64,000 nt of DNA from Rhinopomastus cyanomelas (taxonomy: Eukaryota; Chordata; Aves; Bucerotiformes; Rhinopomastidae): positions 88,081-152,080 of the forward strand of contig VXBP01005585.1 of the NCBI GenBank assembly GCA_013400115.1, in the 5' to 3' direction. Position 1 is the first letter of the stretch. The number at the start of each line of letters is the position of its first letter. Below are positions 32,293-45,073 of the stretch, one piece after another. Below the pieces are notes generated by a model. The model was not told the DNA's origin. It worked only from the letters and a program-made list of their open reading frames with translations, and did no database searches. The translations under genes were made by a program, and so were the position numbers.

Positions 32293-33510
32293 GAGGGAGT
32301 TGGTGTTTGTCTTGCTGATTGATGCTGTAGGAGTCTCAGGCTGCTGAGCTTGGGCACTGTTTGACTCCAGGCCAGCACTGTCTTGTTTCTGCTCTTGTGC
32401 CCTGTCGCTGTGTGATGTGGATGGGTTTCTGTGAAGGCAAAACTGGCTGCTCATCCCTGTCCAGCATGAGCTGCCACAATCAGTACAGTACATCTGTTGC
32501 TCTGCTAGACAGAACATTGCTCTCTGCTGTGAGATTTATTTGCAAACAGCTAACTGATGTCTTGAAGAAACCCGTTGGAAGAAGATGTCGAGGTCTAGGC
32601 ACACAGCAGGTCTCTGGGAGGTGCTACCAGGCTCTTCTTGCTGCCCCAGAGGTGTAAAGCTTTAGATTAGTAGCCTTTATCTCTAAGGCAGAGTGTATAT
32701 GGCTGAGGAGCTTCCTTGCCTCCATGGCACAGCCTGCTGGGCTGGTTCTGAGATAATTCTGGGGGACTCTCCTTGCCCCAGTCCTTTACAGGTGCCAGAT
32801 CTCCCCAGGCCCCAGAAAAACCCAGCCTCAAGCAGGTGGATTTACATCACACAGCCTGTCTCCGTGCACCCAGGAGGCAAGTTGAGACTGTGAGGCTGCA
32901 CCTGAATTACAGAGGCTGGTGGAGCTAGTTCAGACCAGTTCATGGTGGTTAAAATGGAAACATCCTGCTTAGGGCTGGCAAGTGACTGGAGCGGTTGTGG
33001 TGTCAGCTCTGTGGCCTCAGCTGCTTTTGCCTGCAGAATGTGACAGGGTACTGGGGGCTGTGCTGGGGGGGGGCCAGCACACCAGCAGCAGCAAGCCACA
33101 GCCCTCACAGGCTCCTTCAAGACAGTGTGGGCTTGGAGTCATTGACTTTGATGCAAGGATGGTGCTGAATTTATTTTGTCCTTGTGATGACATCTCACAG
33201 GGACAGGAGGTTTGTGCATCCCCTGTGTGCGAAGGCTGTTGCTGTGTTTGAAGTGGGGAAGCTGGAATACTGTAGCGGTCATGGTGATTCCCTGGTGTGG
33301 CCCTGACTGGAGCACTGCAGCTGTGGTGCTATGAGTTTCCTCAAGTAATTATCCTTCATTGCACTGTAGAACCCCCTGGATATGTTAATCTCACCACTCC
33401 TGGGGACTGATTTGTCTGCACTTTGTGAACCTGAGATGGAGAGCTCAAACCGTGGTGTTTAAGTGACAGAAGTTACATCAGAGGTGAACAGACACCACAG
33501 ACCTCTTCAT

Positions 33511-34572
33511 CATAGAATCATTAGGGATTGGAAGGGACCTCGAAAGATCCAATCCTCCTGCCACAGCAGGATCACCTAGCCCAAGTCACACAGGAACACA
33601 TCCAGGCGGGTCTTGAACATCTCCAGTGATGGAGACTCAACAACCCCCCTGGGCAGCCTGTTCCAGTGCTCCGTCACCCTCACTGGGAAGAAGTTCCTTC
33701 TCAGGTTGATGTGGAACCTCCTATGTTCCAGCTTACACCCATTGCCCCTCATCCTATCACTAGATGACATTGACAAGAGGCTGGCTCTATCATCCTGACA
33801 CCCACCTTTCAAATATTTATAGACATTAATGAGGTCACCCCTCAGTCTCCTCTTCTCCAAGCTAAAGAGACCCAGCTCCCTCAGCCTCTCTTCATAAGGG
33901 AGGTGCTCAATTTCCTTCATCATCCTCATCGCTCTACACTGGACTCCCTGCAGCAGCTCCACATCGCTCTTGAACTGATGAGCCCAGAACTGGTCACAAT
34001 AGTCCAGATGTGGTCTCACTAGGGCAGAGTAGAGGGAGAGAAGGGCCTCTTGATCTGCTAACCACCCCCGCTTCTGATCCACCNACGGCCTCTCTTGATC
34101 TGCTAACCACCCCCGCTTCTGATCCACCCCAGGATGCTGTTGGCCCTCTTGGCCACAAGAGCACACACCACCCAGCTTTGTGTCATCAGCAAACTTGCTG
34201 ACAGTGCACCCTAATCCCTGATCCAAGTCATCAATGAATAGATTGAACAGGACTGGTCACAGCACCAACCCCTGGGGCACTCCACTAGATACAGGCCTCC
34301 AACTAGACTCTGTTCCATTGACCACTACTCTCTGGCTTCTGTACTGCAGCCAGTTCATGATCCACCTAACTACCCGATCATCTAGACCACACTGCCTCAG
34401 TTTGGCTGCGAGGTTACTAAGTGGGACTGTGTCAAATGCCTTACTCAAGTCAAGATAGACCACATCTACTGCTCTGCCATCATCTATCCACCTGGTTATG
34501 CCCTCATAAAAGGCCATCAGGTTGGTCAAGCACATGGTCAAGCACAACTTTCCCTTTCAGAAGCCAAGGGTG
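33511..34572 (-). mobile_element. CR1 copy with partial RT, internal deletion and an N
   Basis: The plus strand begins CATAGAATCATTAGGGATTG. Read on the minus strand it carries the RT C-terminal half: the B motif GVPQG, the catalytic FADD motif, SLYSALVRPHLDYC, and the EWNRLPRGVVESPSLE-like end. Compared with the copy at 58259 it lacks roughly 235 nt between the FADD motif and LILGWI-type sequence, and a single N at 34084 lies between two exact 37-nt copies. The reading frame through the N is therefore not real. Confidence 0.9.
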
Positions 34573-34643
34573 TTGCTGTTGCCTTGGGCAGAGGCATTCT
34601 GCAAATGGCCTGGGCACCAGCAGGAAATGAAGTGATTTTGGGT

Positions 34644-34819
34644 AAATCACAGAAGGTTACAGGTTGGAAGGGACCTGGAAAGATCATCTAAGTCCAACCC
34701 CCACTGCTGGAGCAGGGTAAGCCTACAGTACTGTTCTCAAGATGTCCTACATGGGGCTTTAACCCATGACCCCAGGAATTCAGAGTCCCATGCTTTACCA
34801 ACTGAGCTGACTGGGTGCC
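34644..34819 (-). mobile_element. tRNA-Lys-headed SINE with CR1 tail
   Basis: Read on the minus strand, 34819-34745 resembles a tRNA-Lys(CTT): GTCAGCTCAGTTGGTAAAGC (A box), GCATGGGACTCTGAATTCC (anticodon arm), ATGGGTTAAAGCCCCAT (T arm and B box). The acceptor stem does not pair and the anticodon is altered, so it is not a working tRNA. A ~25-nt linker leads into a CR1 3' end (CCTGCTCCAGCAGTGG, GATGATCTTTCCAGG, CCCTTCCAACCTG, TTCTGTGATTT). Head, linker and LINE tail are the arrangement of a SINE mobilised by CR1. No target duplication is seen. Confidence 0.65.
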
Positions 34820-37524
34820 CTGGAGTTTGGTGCCTCTTCTGTTTAATAGGTAAGACTATTTATCAATCTTGAGGCAGAGAAGAAGGGAAGATGTTTAGGA
34901 GGCTAAGCTATCATCAGAGGAGTCAAGCATTGTGTTGTGGGAGCAATCCAAGCTCTCAAGGTTGCTTTGATGTTGGGGAAAGATGTGGATGCTGTCCAAG
35001 AAAGGGAAGGAGATGTGGCTGTATTTGTGCTCACAGCCTCCTCCTCAAGGTTTGACATCCATATTGTAGTGCCCACAGTGAGTGGGGTGCCCAGTGATGG
35101 TGACTCCAGCGAGGGGAAGCTCAGGTAGTGGGAAGTCCAGAGAGCAGGAGGCTGGCAGTCTCTGAGCTTCCCCCTCCCCGTGTGTCCCTTTCTTACTCAT
35201 CAGAGGCATCACCCTCTCTCTGCTACACCGTAGTGTCCTTCCTTCCCTCTTCAGCAGGAGACTCTGCTCCCTGTCATCAACCGGACAGATTTTAATGTAA
35301 AATGTGTCACTTGCTATTCCTGACACTTAAACTGCTGAGTACCTGATCATCCAGATAAAATAATAACATTAGAAAGAGTAACTGTTTTTCTCATCCCAAC
35401 TTAAAAAAGATTATTTCTGTCTCAAGAGGCTTTTCTTTTTTTCCCTTTTCTTGCCCTCTTTTAATTCCCTTTGCAGAGCAGCAGCTGCCCAAACCCAGGC
35501 CAGGGTGACTCAGGAGCAGAACTGCTCACAGCAGGGAAGAACCCATCACGTTCCTCCCTGAGCCAGTTACAGGGTGATGAATCATGTGAAGTGCATCGTT
35601 ACTGTAATGATGAATTGTCAGGAGTCTTAATTAGCAAATTGGTTAATTTTACTTAGAAAGCTGATGATTAGTACAACAGTAAATGCTTTGTGCATCCTTT
35701 GTAGGAGTCATTCCGTATGGTTCTTCCCTGGAAAACTAATTGGAGAAGACTATTCCATAGAGCTTCTACTGTCATTCCTGTATCCATCCCAAAGCAATGT
35801 CTCTGTGGGAGACGTTCCTGCATCTACAGTACCTGGATGCTGCCATCTGATTGTGGGACAAGACCAGTCACTGGAGACCTCCACAAACCTGGAAGGGACA
35901 AGGAGCAAGTCAGTAAGGAAGCTCTACCTATTTTATTCATTAGTGCTCTCAACAGCTGCCTTCTGCTCTAGCTTGGATGCCTGCTTTGAAGTTTAATTAG
36001 GTTTGGCTTTATCTTATCTTTTTCAGGAGCCAATTTGACAATTAAGAGCTCCTGACCGACAACATTCTGTCTTCTGGTCTCCTGAGCTTTATGCTGAACT
36101 TTTAGAGCTGTAATCGTCTCAGGGGTAACTGGCATCTTGCTACCTATAGAGTTAAAGCCCTGTCTCTGGAGGAGGTAGAAGAGCGACTCTACCTAGGATG
36201 GTGTTCCAAGAAAAGAGAAGTATGTTATGCAGAAGATGAGTCCAAATGTAGCACCTTCCAGTCACCCCAGAACTCTACAGTTCTCTACACTTCTCTATCA
36301 ACATGCCTTGTTGTGAAAGGCATTTCTTGTCTTTGGTTTTGCCCTGGTTTGGTTCCTGTGCTTTGATTCCCTTCTTGCCAGTAATGTAAGTAGAGTGAGG
36401 TAGGGAGCAGGACCCCAAAGCAGAGTCAGAGAGACCAGCAGAAGTAGCTGCATGGAGCTGGCAAGGCTTTTGAGAAGCAGCTGGAGCCTGAAAAGCAACT
36501 CTGAGTTAGATGCTGGTATGCTTTTGCTCTGACAAGCATGACTATCACTCTCTCATATTTATTTGTCCCAGAATGCTCCATCCTTGTCTCTGTCAGTAGA
36601 GACTGGATTTATTGCCAGGGAAGGAAAGAAGCTCTTATGACTACTAACTGAGTCAGTCAATTTGACTTTTACTTGTGAATTGTGAAGTGTATCATAATCA
36701 GGTTATGCTGGTTTAAATGCAAACAGAATTGAGGCCATTAGAGTTGATATTTGGTTCTGACCTGCCCCTGTATAAATCAGGAGTAACACTCTTACAGGAG
36801 TGTGGTTACAATGACTTGAAAATGGGTCCAGAATCTACTTTAATCTTCCACGTTTACTGGGTGAGAGGCTGTAATTTCCAGTATACCCGCCGATGAGTTG
36901 ACCCTCCCTAAATGAGATGGAGCAGCCCAGGTCACACAGTGGTAAGGCTGCCTCTTCTTTATCCCAGCTAAACTGGGACTCTCTTATTTCCTGAGAAGGG
37001 CAGTAATAGGGGATTTGGTACTCTTTGTGGACATTAGTGAATCCTAAGTATTTGGCTGCTAAAGCATGAAACTTCCATGCTTGCTGGCAGAGGCCAGTGC
37101 TCAGCATGCATTGACTTCTGGGCTGGGAAAGAAAGTTACTTTGTCACACAGAAAAGGGGGAAAATGGATAAAAAAGAGCCTTTTTACTTTTTTTCTGGCA
37201 TCTACAGCACTATTATGTGTGATGAAGACACTAACTGCCCCCCGTCGGAGAATTGCTGACAACCAGACCCAGAGAGGATTGCCAGACCCTCCACTGAATG
37301 CCAGAGGAAGCGCTGTAAGTAAAAGTCATCTGTCTCTGCTGAAAGGCTGAACACTGGCTTTAAAACCATACAGTTAACTTCATTTAGGTTTCCTATCAGT
37401 GTGAAGCAGCAAACTCATTAAATAACAAAGTTGTTCTGTCTGTTGTTTGCATTGAAATCCGCTTGTCCTGCTCTGGCTGTGCTCTCCAGCTTTGTACTGT
37501 GGTGGGGAGAGCACATCAGTCTAT

Positions 37525-37582
37525 TTAGGCTGTACTTGATCAACTCAGAGGTCTTTTCCAGCCTCAACAATTCTGTAATTTT
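37525..37582 (+). mobile_element. Short CR1 tail
   Basis: Reads GAGGTCTTTTCCAGCCTCAA then CAATTCTGTAATTTT, the extreme CR1 3' end only, degenerate. Confidence 0.55.
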
Positions 37583-38792
37583 TATTTTACATTCTCTTTT
37601 GCATGTAAAATATGGCCAGAAAAGGTGGGAACAAGATGGGGGGATTTTATGGCTGCCACCTTAATTAATCGATACAGGCTTTCTTGGACAGCTCCTCTGT
37701 GAATGTGACACAAATACATCTGACAGCCAGGTTGGGAAGTGCTAGTTTGTGCTTTTTGTGAAGTCATCTTTCCCATTTTTGTGCCAAATGGTCTGTCTAA
37801 ATGGAATTGCATTTAAATGAGGTACGTGTGCCATGGATCATCTCATCCAGTACTACTGCCCTCTGCGCTCTGTGACAAATTGCTCCAGAGCAAACACCAC
37901 ATCTCACACCTTGAACTTACTGCTGCAATTAAATACTGATCCTTTAAGCCTTACCTGGAAGAAACAATATAGTAGTAACACTCCCACGTGTTTGCACGGA
38001 GAGGCAGGGAGCTGTGCATGGAGTAGATGCTCACTATTAATTGAGTTTGAAGGGGCTGCAGGAACAGTGAAGGTGTGAAGCACATCTAACACCTTCAGTG
38101 CAAGCTCTCCAGGAATTTGAGCATATATTGAGATGCCTTCACTGCAGTGTCAGCTGAGTTACGCCACCACAAGGGTTTTTACTGGGTTTTTTGTAGGGGA
38201 GGTCAGCTAAATAGTACAGAAATAGACTGAGCCAAGGAAGGGTGAAGTCCCTGTAAAAGCAGTTTTGTCTGACTGATCGGTGAGACATAGTGACTGACAC
38301 CGGAATGAGTCTGCAGAGTGCCCAGCTCGGTGATTAGTCAGTTCTCATTACCACTTCCTCCAATTAATGGCAAGCAAATCAGTGCTCCTGACTCAATGAG
38401 GACCTTAGGACAAACTACACTTCCCCAAAATGCTGCCAGATGTCAGCAGAATCTCTGATTACCCCCGCCTTGACCTTTTTGTATGTAATTAACTGTTAAT
38501 ACAGTCATGTTGCTGTCACTCAGGTTCTTCACCCATGGTCTGCCAGTAAACACAGTTAACTTAGCCCTAATTAAGGAGCCCATGCCCAGCTCCATCATCG
38601 TGGGCTCCTGCACTTCATCTCGTTTCTATTCTCATCCCAAACAAGCAGGAACCCAGCCCGAGATCTTTTCATTCAGACCATTTGAACAGGGTTCAGGTTG
38701 AGTTGCTAAGGTGTGTTGGGAGGAAAAGGAGGAACCCAGGTGGGCCTGTGTTTGCCAGGGTCGTAATTTGGCTGTTTTAAAACCTAAATCAT

Positions 38793-39265
38793 ATTACAGA
38801 ATCACAGAATTATTGAGGCTGGAAAAGCCCTCTGAGCTCATCCAGCCCAGCCCATGACCTAACATCACCACATTGGCCATACCAGGGCACTAAGGACTAC
38901 AGCCAGTCTGTCCTTACACACCTCTAGGGATGGGGGCTCCACCACTGCCCTGGGCAGTCCATTCCAGTGTCTGAGCACCCTTTCCAAGAGGAAGAGCTTC
39001 CTAACATCCAACCTAACCCTCATCTGGCAGCTTCAGGCCCCGCCCTCTCATCCTGCAGCGAGTTGACTGTGAGAAGTGCCTGACCCCCACCTGACTACAA
39101 CCTCCCTTCAGAGACTTGTAGAGATGGATAAGGTCCAGGCTAAACACTCCCAGCTCCCTCAGCCTCTCCATCAGATTTTGCCTCCAGTCCCTTCTCCAGC
39201 CTCATTGCTATCTGGACCTATTCCAGCCCCTTAATCTCTTTCTTGAAGTGAGGGGACCCTAGTAC
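38793..39265 (-). mobile_element. CR1 fragment
   Basis: The plus strand reads ACAGAATCACAGAATTATTG, CTCATCCAGCCCAGCCCATG, GGGCAGTCCATTCCAGTGTC, CAACCTAACCCTCATCTGGC, then CTCCCTCAGCCTCTCC. It is a distinct, older subfamily (GAGGCTGGAAAAGCCCTCTG). It ends in RT C-terminal codons. Confidence 0.85.
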
Positions 39266-41487
39266 TGGAGGTACTAGTACAGATCCTTTAATAGGTTTTG
39301 CCTATGAATATTACAAATGCTCACACTTGTCTCCAGGTATTTTTACAGCCCCTCTTACTCGCAAACTGGCTTGGGTATTTATTCTGCTATCCAGAATAAA
39401 TGAAGTGTGTGAAGACAGATGGTTTAAAGGCATTGAGGAATGCAGTAGTTTCAGACCTCTCACATCTCACCTAATCTGCTAATGGGTTTGGTTCTCCCTG
39501 TAGGACAGTAATGCTTTTCTCTGCGACATTTTATAAAGGACCTTGTAAACTTCCTTTGGTCCCTTTGAGTAAAATCAGTAGAATTGACTTCTTTTCTGTA
39601 GTGAATGTAAGTTGGTTCCTAACCCTTTCTGTCCTCTAGACCTTACAAACGGTGTGAGAAACACACATTGATGACTCTAGACACAGCGTGGGCAGATGGC
39701 ATGTTCACTAGGGAGAGGCTGGTCACTGTCTAAAAAGACAGGATCTATAGGCAAAGAGAAGACTGGTTGCTCATTTTAAGGGTGAGGAGCTAAAATAACC
39801 ACTTGCAGAGGGACCTAGAATGACTTTGGGACACTGCAGGGAATTGCCATTGGATCCTCTGGGACACCAATGACTCTTAGGCTGGTCACAGGATGTCTCC
39901 TTGGACCCAAGGATTTGCCAGCAAGTCTCTAGGCACCCTTGAGATGAAGCTGTGTGTCACTACCAGTTGTGGCAAACTGGGGACCACAGAACAAAGATCC
40001 CCTCTGGCATGACACTCATTGCAGCAGGCAGGTGGCCACATCCCTTGTGTAACCACAGACAAAACACTTTACTGTTAACTTACTCTGCAGTGGCAGGAGC
40101 AGCTGGGATGGTTCTTCCTGTGCTCTTTGATTTATCCTGACAAGCTACGAGCCTGCTTGCTGCCCACTTCCTTGGAAGTTTGTCACAGTCTGACACGTGC
40201 CATTCCCATGATGCCTCGCAGAGCTCAATCAATGTCCTTCCCTGGCTGCAGGAGGAAAATAACACTGAGCCAGCCTTGTGGATGCCTTATCCTCATACAC
40301 AAAGAGCCCTCTGAGCAGACGGGGTGTCTGACTTTCCATTCTTTTCCCACCCCTCTCTCACTGCTGTGTTTCAGGGTGAGCTCTGGACTTGTGTTGCTGA
40401 GGCAAGAATGCTTTCACTTTTTTTCTTGCAAAGGGAAATATCCTCATTCCATAGGAGTACAGATTTAAACCTGCTGTAGATGATTATAGATCAGCTCAAA
40501 TAACAACTGGGTATGATGGATGATGAAGGGGAGAAAGGATTTGAACTGTCACTGGGATACCGTGTAGGGAGTGTTTTACAGGAGACAAGGTATTTCCTGT
40601 GTCATTCTTGCTTTGCTGAGTGATACACGTCCAATCTGCAAAAAATCATCTTCTGCTAAGATGCTGCCAAGGAAGAGGAAGAATATTTGAGTCTTGCTTT
40701 GAAGGAGCACTCCTCAAGTGAATTGGTGATTACAGTGCTGCTCAGAAAGCTGCTTTTCTGCCCAGCTTCCGTGTGAGCCCTTTAGCTTGATCTGATACTG
40801 AAGGCTTAAAATCTCCAGATTAGAAATTAAATTCCACCTCTGCAGCCCAGAACTGGAGTGGCAGCAAATAGATTTCCCTTTACAGTGAGCTCTTCCAGCT
40901 AAAGCTATTGCTTTTTGGCCAAGACTGAAAGACAATTGGAAGAAAAGATAATTAAAGCTGTGTGATAAAGGAATAATTAGGGACTTGAAAATGAGCAGAG
41001 ATTATTCAGGCTGATGGCAAGCCCTGATTTTACAAGGATTTGGCTGTTTATTCTATTCTGCTTGCACATGTTAGCACACAGGACAGTTGAAGGGCTCTGT
41101 CTGAAGGGTTTAGGGGCTTTAGGTGGCTGTGACTACCAGAGGTGCTGAGCTGTGCAGTGATCAGGATGAGATGCAGTGCTTACGGGATGAGACAGCAATC
41201 ACTGCTGCTATGTTGGGTATAAACTGTGTTGTTTTGGGAGTGGACATGTGTGTGCCTTGGGTGGAGCTATGGGAAGAGCAGCCTGGGGAGGGAAGGAAAG
41301 GCCTTTCCCTAGGATTTCCATTTTTCATTGTAAGTGTGAAAGTGGGGAGTGAGTAGTCCCAGGTCTCTGTTAGGAGGACTGAAGAGCCTGAAGGGAAACT
41401 GTCAGGAGTTGTGATTAACATCTGCTCACTCTGCAAATGTCAGTCACTGGGATGAGCATTGAGTTGTCTGGCTGTCCTTGACTGAGA

Positions 41488-41672
41488 GTGGTTGGGCACT
41501 GGAACAGGCTGCCCAGGGAGGTGGTGGAGTCACTGTCCCTGGAGGTGTTTAAAAACTGAGTAGCTAGAGCACTTGAGGCTACAGTCTAGGGGTGAGGGAG
41601 ATGTTGGGATGAGGGCTAGACTTGATGATCCTGAAGGTCCTTTCCAGCCATGATGGTTCTATGAATTGTGTT
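41488..41672 (+). mobile_element. CR1 3' fragment
   Basis: Starts GAGAGTGGTTGGGCACTGGA, then AACAGGCTGCCCAGGGAGGT, GGGTGAGGGAGATGTTGGG and the tail GAAGGTCCTTTCCAGCCATG, ending GTTCTATGAAT. It is the subfamily shared with the copies at 7299, 17437 and 18224. Confidence 0.88.
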
Positions 41673-41995
41673 CTTCAGAGCAGTAGAACAAAACAGCACA
41701 GTCTCAAACCCCATTTTGGGGCTTTCCAGTGCGTTATTATAGTGGTACAGACCAGAACTGAGGTGAGAGTTATTCCTTTTCCTTGGATTTTTTTTTTTGT
41801 TTAAATTAATTGAGCTCTGAAAAAGCTTCTAATGATTCACTTTATTAGCTGGATTTTCAGCAGTACAAAATGTGACTGTGATCATCACCTCCACTTCATT
41901 AAAAACGTATAGACCTTGCGATAGTGTGTGGATTATCTGGAGATTTGGTTTATTCTGATGGATTTTCATACTGATCACACACATGGTTTCACCTA

Positions 41996-42608
41996 TTCAC
42001 AGAATCATAGAATGGCCAGGTTTAGAAGGGACACTAAACATCATCTACTTCCAACCCCGCTGCAGAGGCAGGGACACTGTCACTAGAGCAGGTTACTCAG
42101 GGCCCCAGCCAACCTGGCCTTCAACGCTGCTAGGGATGGGGCAGCCAGCATTTCCTTGGGGAAACTGTTCCAGCATCTCAGCACCCTCACAGGAAAGAAT
42201 TTGTTCCTTATAGCCAACCTCAGTCTCCCCTCTTCAAGTCTGTAACCCTTTCCCCTTGTCCTCTCACTACCACCCGTGTCAAAAGCCCTCCTCCAGCTTT
42301 CTTGTAACCCCCTTCAGATATTGAAAAGCTGCTCTAAGGTCACCTGGGAGCCTCCTCGCCTCCAGGCTGGACAACCCCAACTTGCTCAGCCTGTCTCCAT
42401 AGGGGAGGTGCTCCAGCCCTCTGATCATTTGAGTTGCTCTCTCTGGACGCCCTCTGGGAGCTCTGTGCCCTTCTGATGCTGGGGACTCCAGAACTGGCCG
42501 CAGTACTCCAGGTGGAGTCTCACCAGTACAGAGTAGAGAGGAAGAACCCCCTCCCTGGACTGACTGTCACTGCATCACTTTTGATGCAGCCCAGGACACT
42601 AACAAAAC
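41996..42608 (-). mobile_element. CR1 fragment
   Basis: The plus strand starts TCACAGAATCATAGAATGGC. It runs through CCCCAGCCAACCTGGCCTTC, CAGCATCTCAGCACCCTCAC and GGAGGTGCTCCAGCCCTCTG to CACTTTTGATGCAGCCCAGG, reaching the RT C-terminal region. No long ORF survives. Confidence 0.88.
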
Positions 42609-43704
42609 TATTGTTTTTTATTACAAGCTTTTAGTCTTCTCTCAAGAGTTCCCAGTGTCATTTCTGCTGACAGATGCCGCTTAGGACAAGTATATTTTTT
42701 CCCTTATGGCTGGAATGGCTCAAACACCTTTCTCCATCTAGCTCAAGTTGATGCAATGCAGTTCTGTCTTTACTATTTGGAGAAGAAAATTGTGGTTATT
42801 GCCATGACCTTCTTCAGCAGCATTTGAAATCTCTTTTGGCACATGCACCTGTGATCTATTAATTTCCACTTCCTACTCATTTTTATACTTGTAAATAGTA
42901 TAAAAAATATAACGCAGAGAGAAAGTCGAGCATTTGGCCACAGGAATTTTTTTCCTAGCTGGAATCAGCGAGGCATTGAAACTTGCTTTTGTTTCTGGCA
43001 TCAGTAAGGATCTCTCATATCCTTATATAAAATGCTAAACTAACAATAATCAGCTTCCACGACTTTACAGCTCCATGAAGTGCTTAGCTCACCTTTCTCT
43101 CAGGCCTCCTCTGAACCTGCAGATCTGAAAAGCTTATTTTCCCCCCTGTGATCTGTGAAAGCAATATTCCTGACAAAACTACAGACTTGGGGCTCCTGCG
43201 GCATTTTAAAAACTTTTCATTTTTTTCCCCATGAGTGGCTGCCTAATGTGACTGGGATTTCAGCGACTGTTTGCATTATTTCCTCCCTGCAGTTGGGGAT
43301 ATTCAGCATCGTTAGCCTGGCTGCCTGATCCGCACAGCAGTAGTTCTCCAGTGAGTTTTTCCACCCGTCCACATAATTGAGATAGTTTATTGCTTTATGG
43401 ATTGTGCCGTCTACACAACAAATGATTTAAAAGCATTTTCAGGGCCTTATGTCATGCTCTGTGCTGTGGCAAATGGAGAAGACACATGAAGGACCAGAAA
43501 TTTCTGAGCTGTGGTGTATTCTTGTCTGAGTCCTCTTCAGAGCAAGCAAGCAGTGACCAAACAGGTGGGGGACCTGCCTCCGATACCTGGAAAGTGGAGG
43601 AAAAGAAAGAGCATATGTAGCTGTGGCCGCTGGATTTGGATTTTCTGCTCTTTCATCCCTGCTCAGCTCCCAGTAGGAGGGGCAGCTCTGTCCCTCCTCC
43701 CATC

Positions 43705-43830
43705 TTTATAGAATCACAAAATTGTTTTGATTTAAAAGACTGTCATGGAGTCCAACCCTTAACCCAGCAGTCCCAAGGCCACTGTTAGACCCTGTCCCTC
43801 AGCTCCAGTTCTATACAATGTTGAAGCACT
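43705..43830 (-). mobile_element. CR1 3' fragment
   Basis: Reads (plus) TATAGAATCACAAAATTGTT, CATGGAGTCCAACCCTTAAC, then GTTAGACCCTGTCCCTCAGC. Same variant as 20745. Confidence 0.7.
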
Positions 43831-44044
43831 TTCCTGTCTTATAGCCCCAGGTTTATCCAGCTCTGGGATGAAGCAGCAAAACACTTCGCCACCAGCTGAT
43901 GACCAATCCTATGTTCAAAGTGGCCACCTCCTGTACATCCCTGTACTACCAGTGTGACCTTGCCACTGGGCTCACTTAGCGTTGTGTGCAAAAGCACAGC
44001 TTCCATCAGCATCTGCCTTGTGCCACTGCCCTCTGGATAGTGGT

Positions 44045-44127
44045 GACCTTGCAGTAATGGGTCAGAGGTTGGACTTGGCGATCTTAAAAGTCTTTTCCAA
44101 TCAAAATGATTCAGTGATTCTGTGAAA
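44045..44127 (+). mobile_element. Short CR1 tail
   Basis: GTTGGACTTGGCGATCTTAA then AAGTCTTTTCCAATCAAAAT and GATTCAGTGATTCTGTGA. Only the 3' end is present. Confidence 0.7.
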
Positions 44128-44202
44128 CGCAGCAGTAGCCTGTGGGTGAGTGACACATGGTGGCTGGTTAAGCAGCTAATTTCTCAAAGATACTTTGGGA
44201 CA

Positions 44203-44475
44203 AATCATAGAATCACAGAATGGTTTGGGTTGAAGGGACCATCCAGTCACAACCCTCTGCCATGAGCAGAGACACTTCTCACCAGACCAGGTTGCCCACA
44301 GCCCCATCCAACCTGGCCTTCAACACTTCCAGGAATGGAGCAGCCACAGCCTCCCTGTTCCAGGGCCTCAGCACCCTCACAAGGTGACATTTCTTCCCCT
44401 GATCTCATCTCAATCTCCCCTCTTTTAGCTTCAAACCACAAATTTTTGCTGAGCAATGGGGCCTGGAAGTTACTC
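44203..44475 (-). mobile_element. CR1 3' fragment
   Basis: The plus strand reads AATCATAGAATCACAGAATG, GGTTTGGGTTGAAGGGACC, GTTGCCCACAGCCCCATCCA, then GGGCCTCAGCACCCTCACAA and TCTCCCCTCTTTTAGCTTCA. Same tail type as 9305 and 62412. Confidence 0.88.
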
Positions 44476-45017
44476 CAGCAGGTGCATGCAAAGACCTGGG
44501 GTGATGACAGCCTTCCCTCTTCACTGGTTTCCTTTTCCAACCACCTCCTGGCCGCCAAGCAACTAACCATGGTGTTTACAGCAGCTGGGCTTAAGATGCG
44601 GCTCCTGACTTGCAGCCACCACTGGCTCAGGCATCCTTGTCACTGCTCCTGCTGCCAGAATAGATGAATTTTCTTGTGTGCAGGCGTTTGCTTTTCCCTG
44701 TTGATATTTGAGGGTCTCGGAAGATGAGAGCTGATGTCAGTCTCCCGGCAATGGAGCTGGCCTCGTGCCCTTGGTGGCTTCTTGTGCTTGTTTCATTGTC
44801 CTCAAATAACTGTATGACAGAGCAGCCATTTTCATCTCTATGGGTACCCACAGATCAGCGACTGATCTCACCCACAAGCTGTTGTGATGTTTTAAAGCAA
44901 AAGATATCTGCCCTGTGAACGCTTTGTGAAGGATCCATGTCAGAGAAAAGAGAAAGTCAGGGCTTTATGAATTCAGGGCTGAAAAAAACCTAGTTAAGCT
45001 CCCCGCTGCTTGCAGAC

Positions 45018-45073
45018 AAGTGGGGCCATGATTAGATTATATAATCTTGAAGGTCTTCTCCAACCATCCTGCA
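45018..45073 (+). mobile_element. Degenerate CR1 tail
   Basis: GGGCCATGATTAGATTATAT, then AATCTTGAAGGTCTTCTCCA. Resembles the CR1 terminal segment, without the ATTCTRTG repeats. Confidence 0.45.

Noticed and set aside
32287..32517. A 76-codon minus-strand frame rich in Ser, Gln and Thr with clustered cysteines
   Set aside because: Considered as the missing TBPL2 first exon or a small gene. It shows no resemblance to the expected N-terminus and no splice donor that fits the phase.
34745..34819. A functional tRNA gene
   Set aside because: The acceptor stem does not pair, the anticodon stem is damaged and the anticodon is altered. The attached CR1 tail makes a SINE the better reading.
37066..37350. 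A 94-codon plus-strand frame in the intergenic region
   Set aside because: No family resemblance, no splice context and no start signal worth noting; length is within chance.
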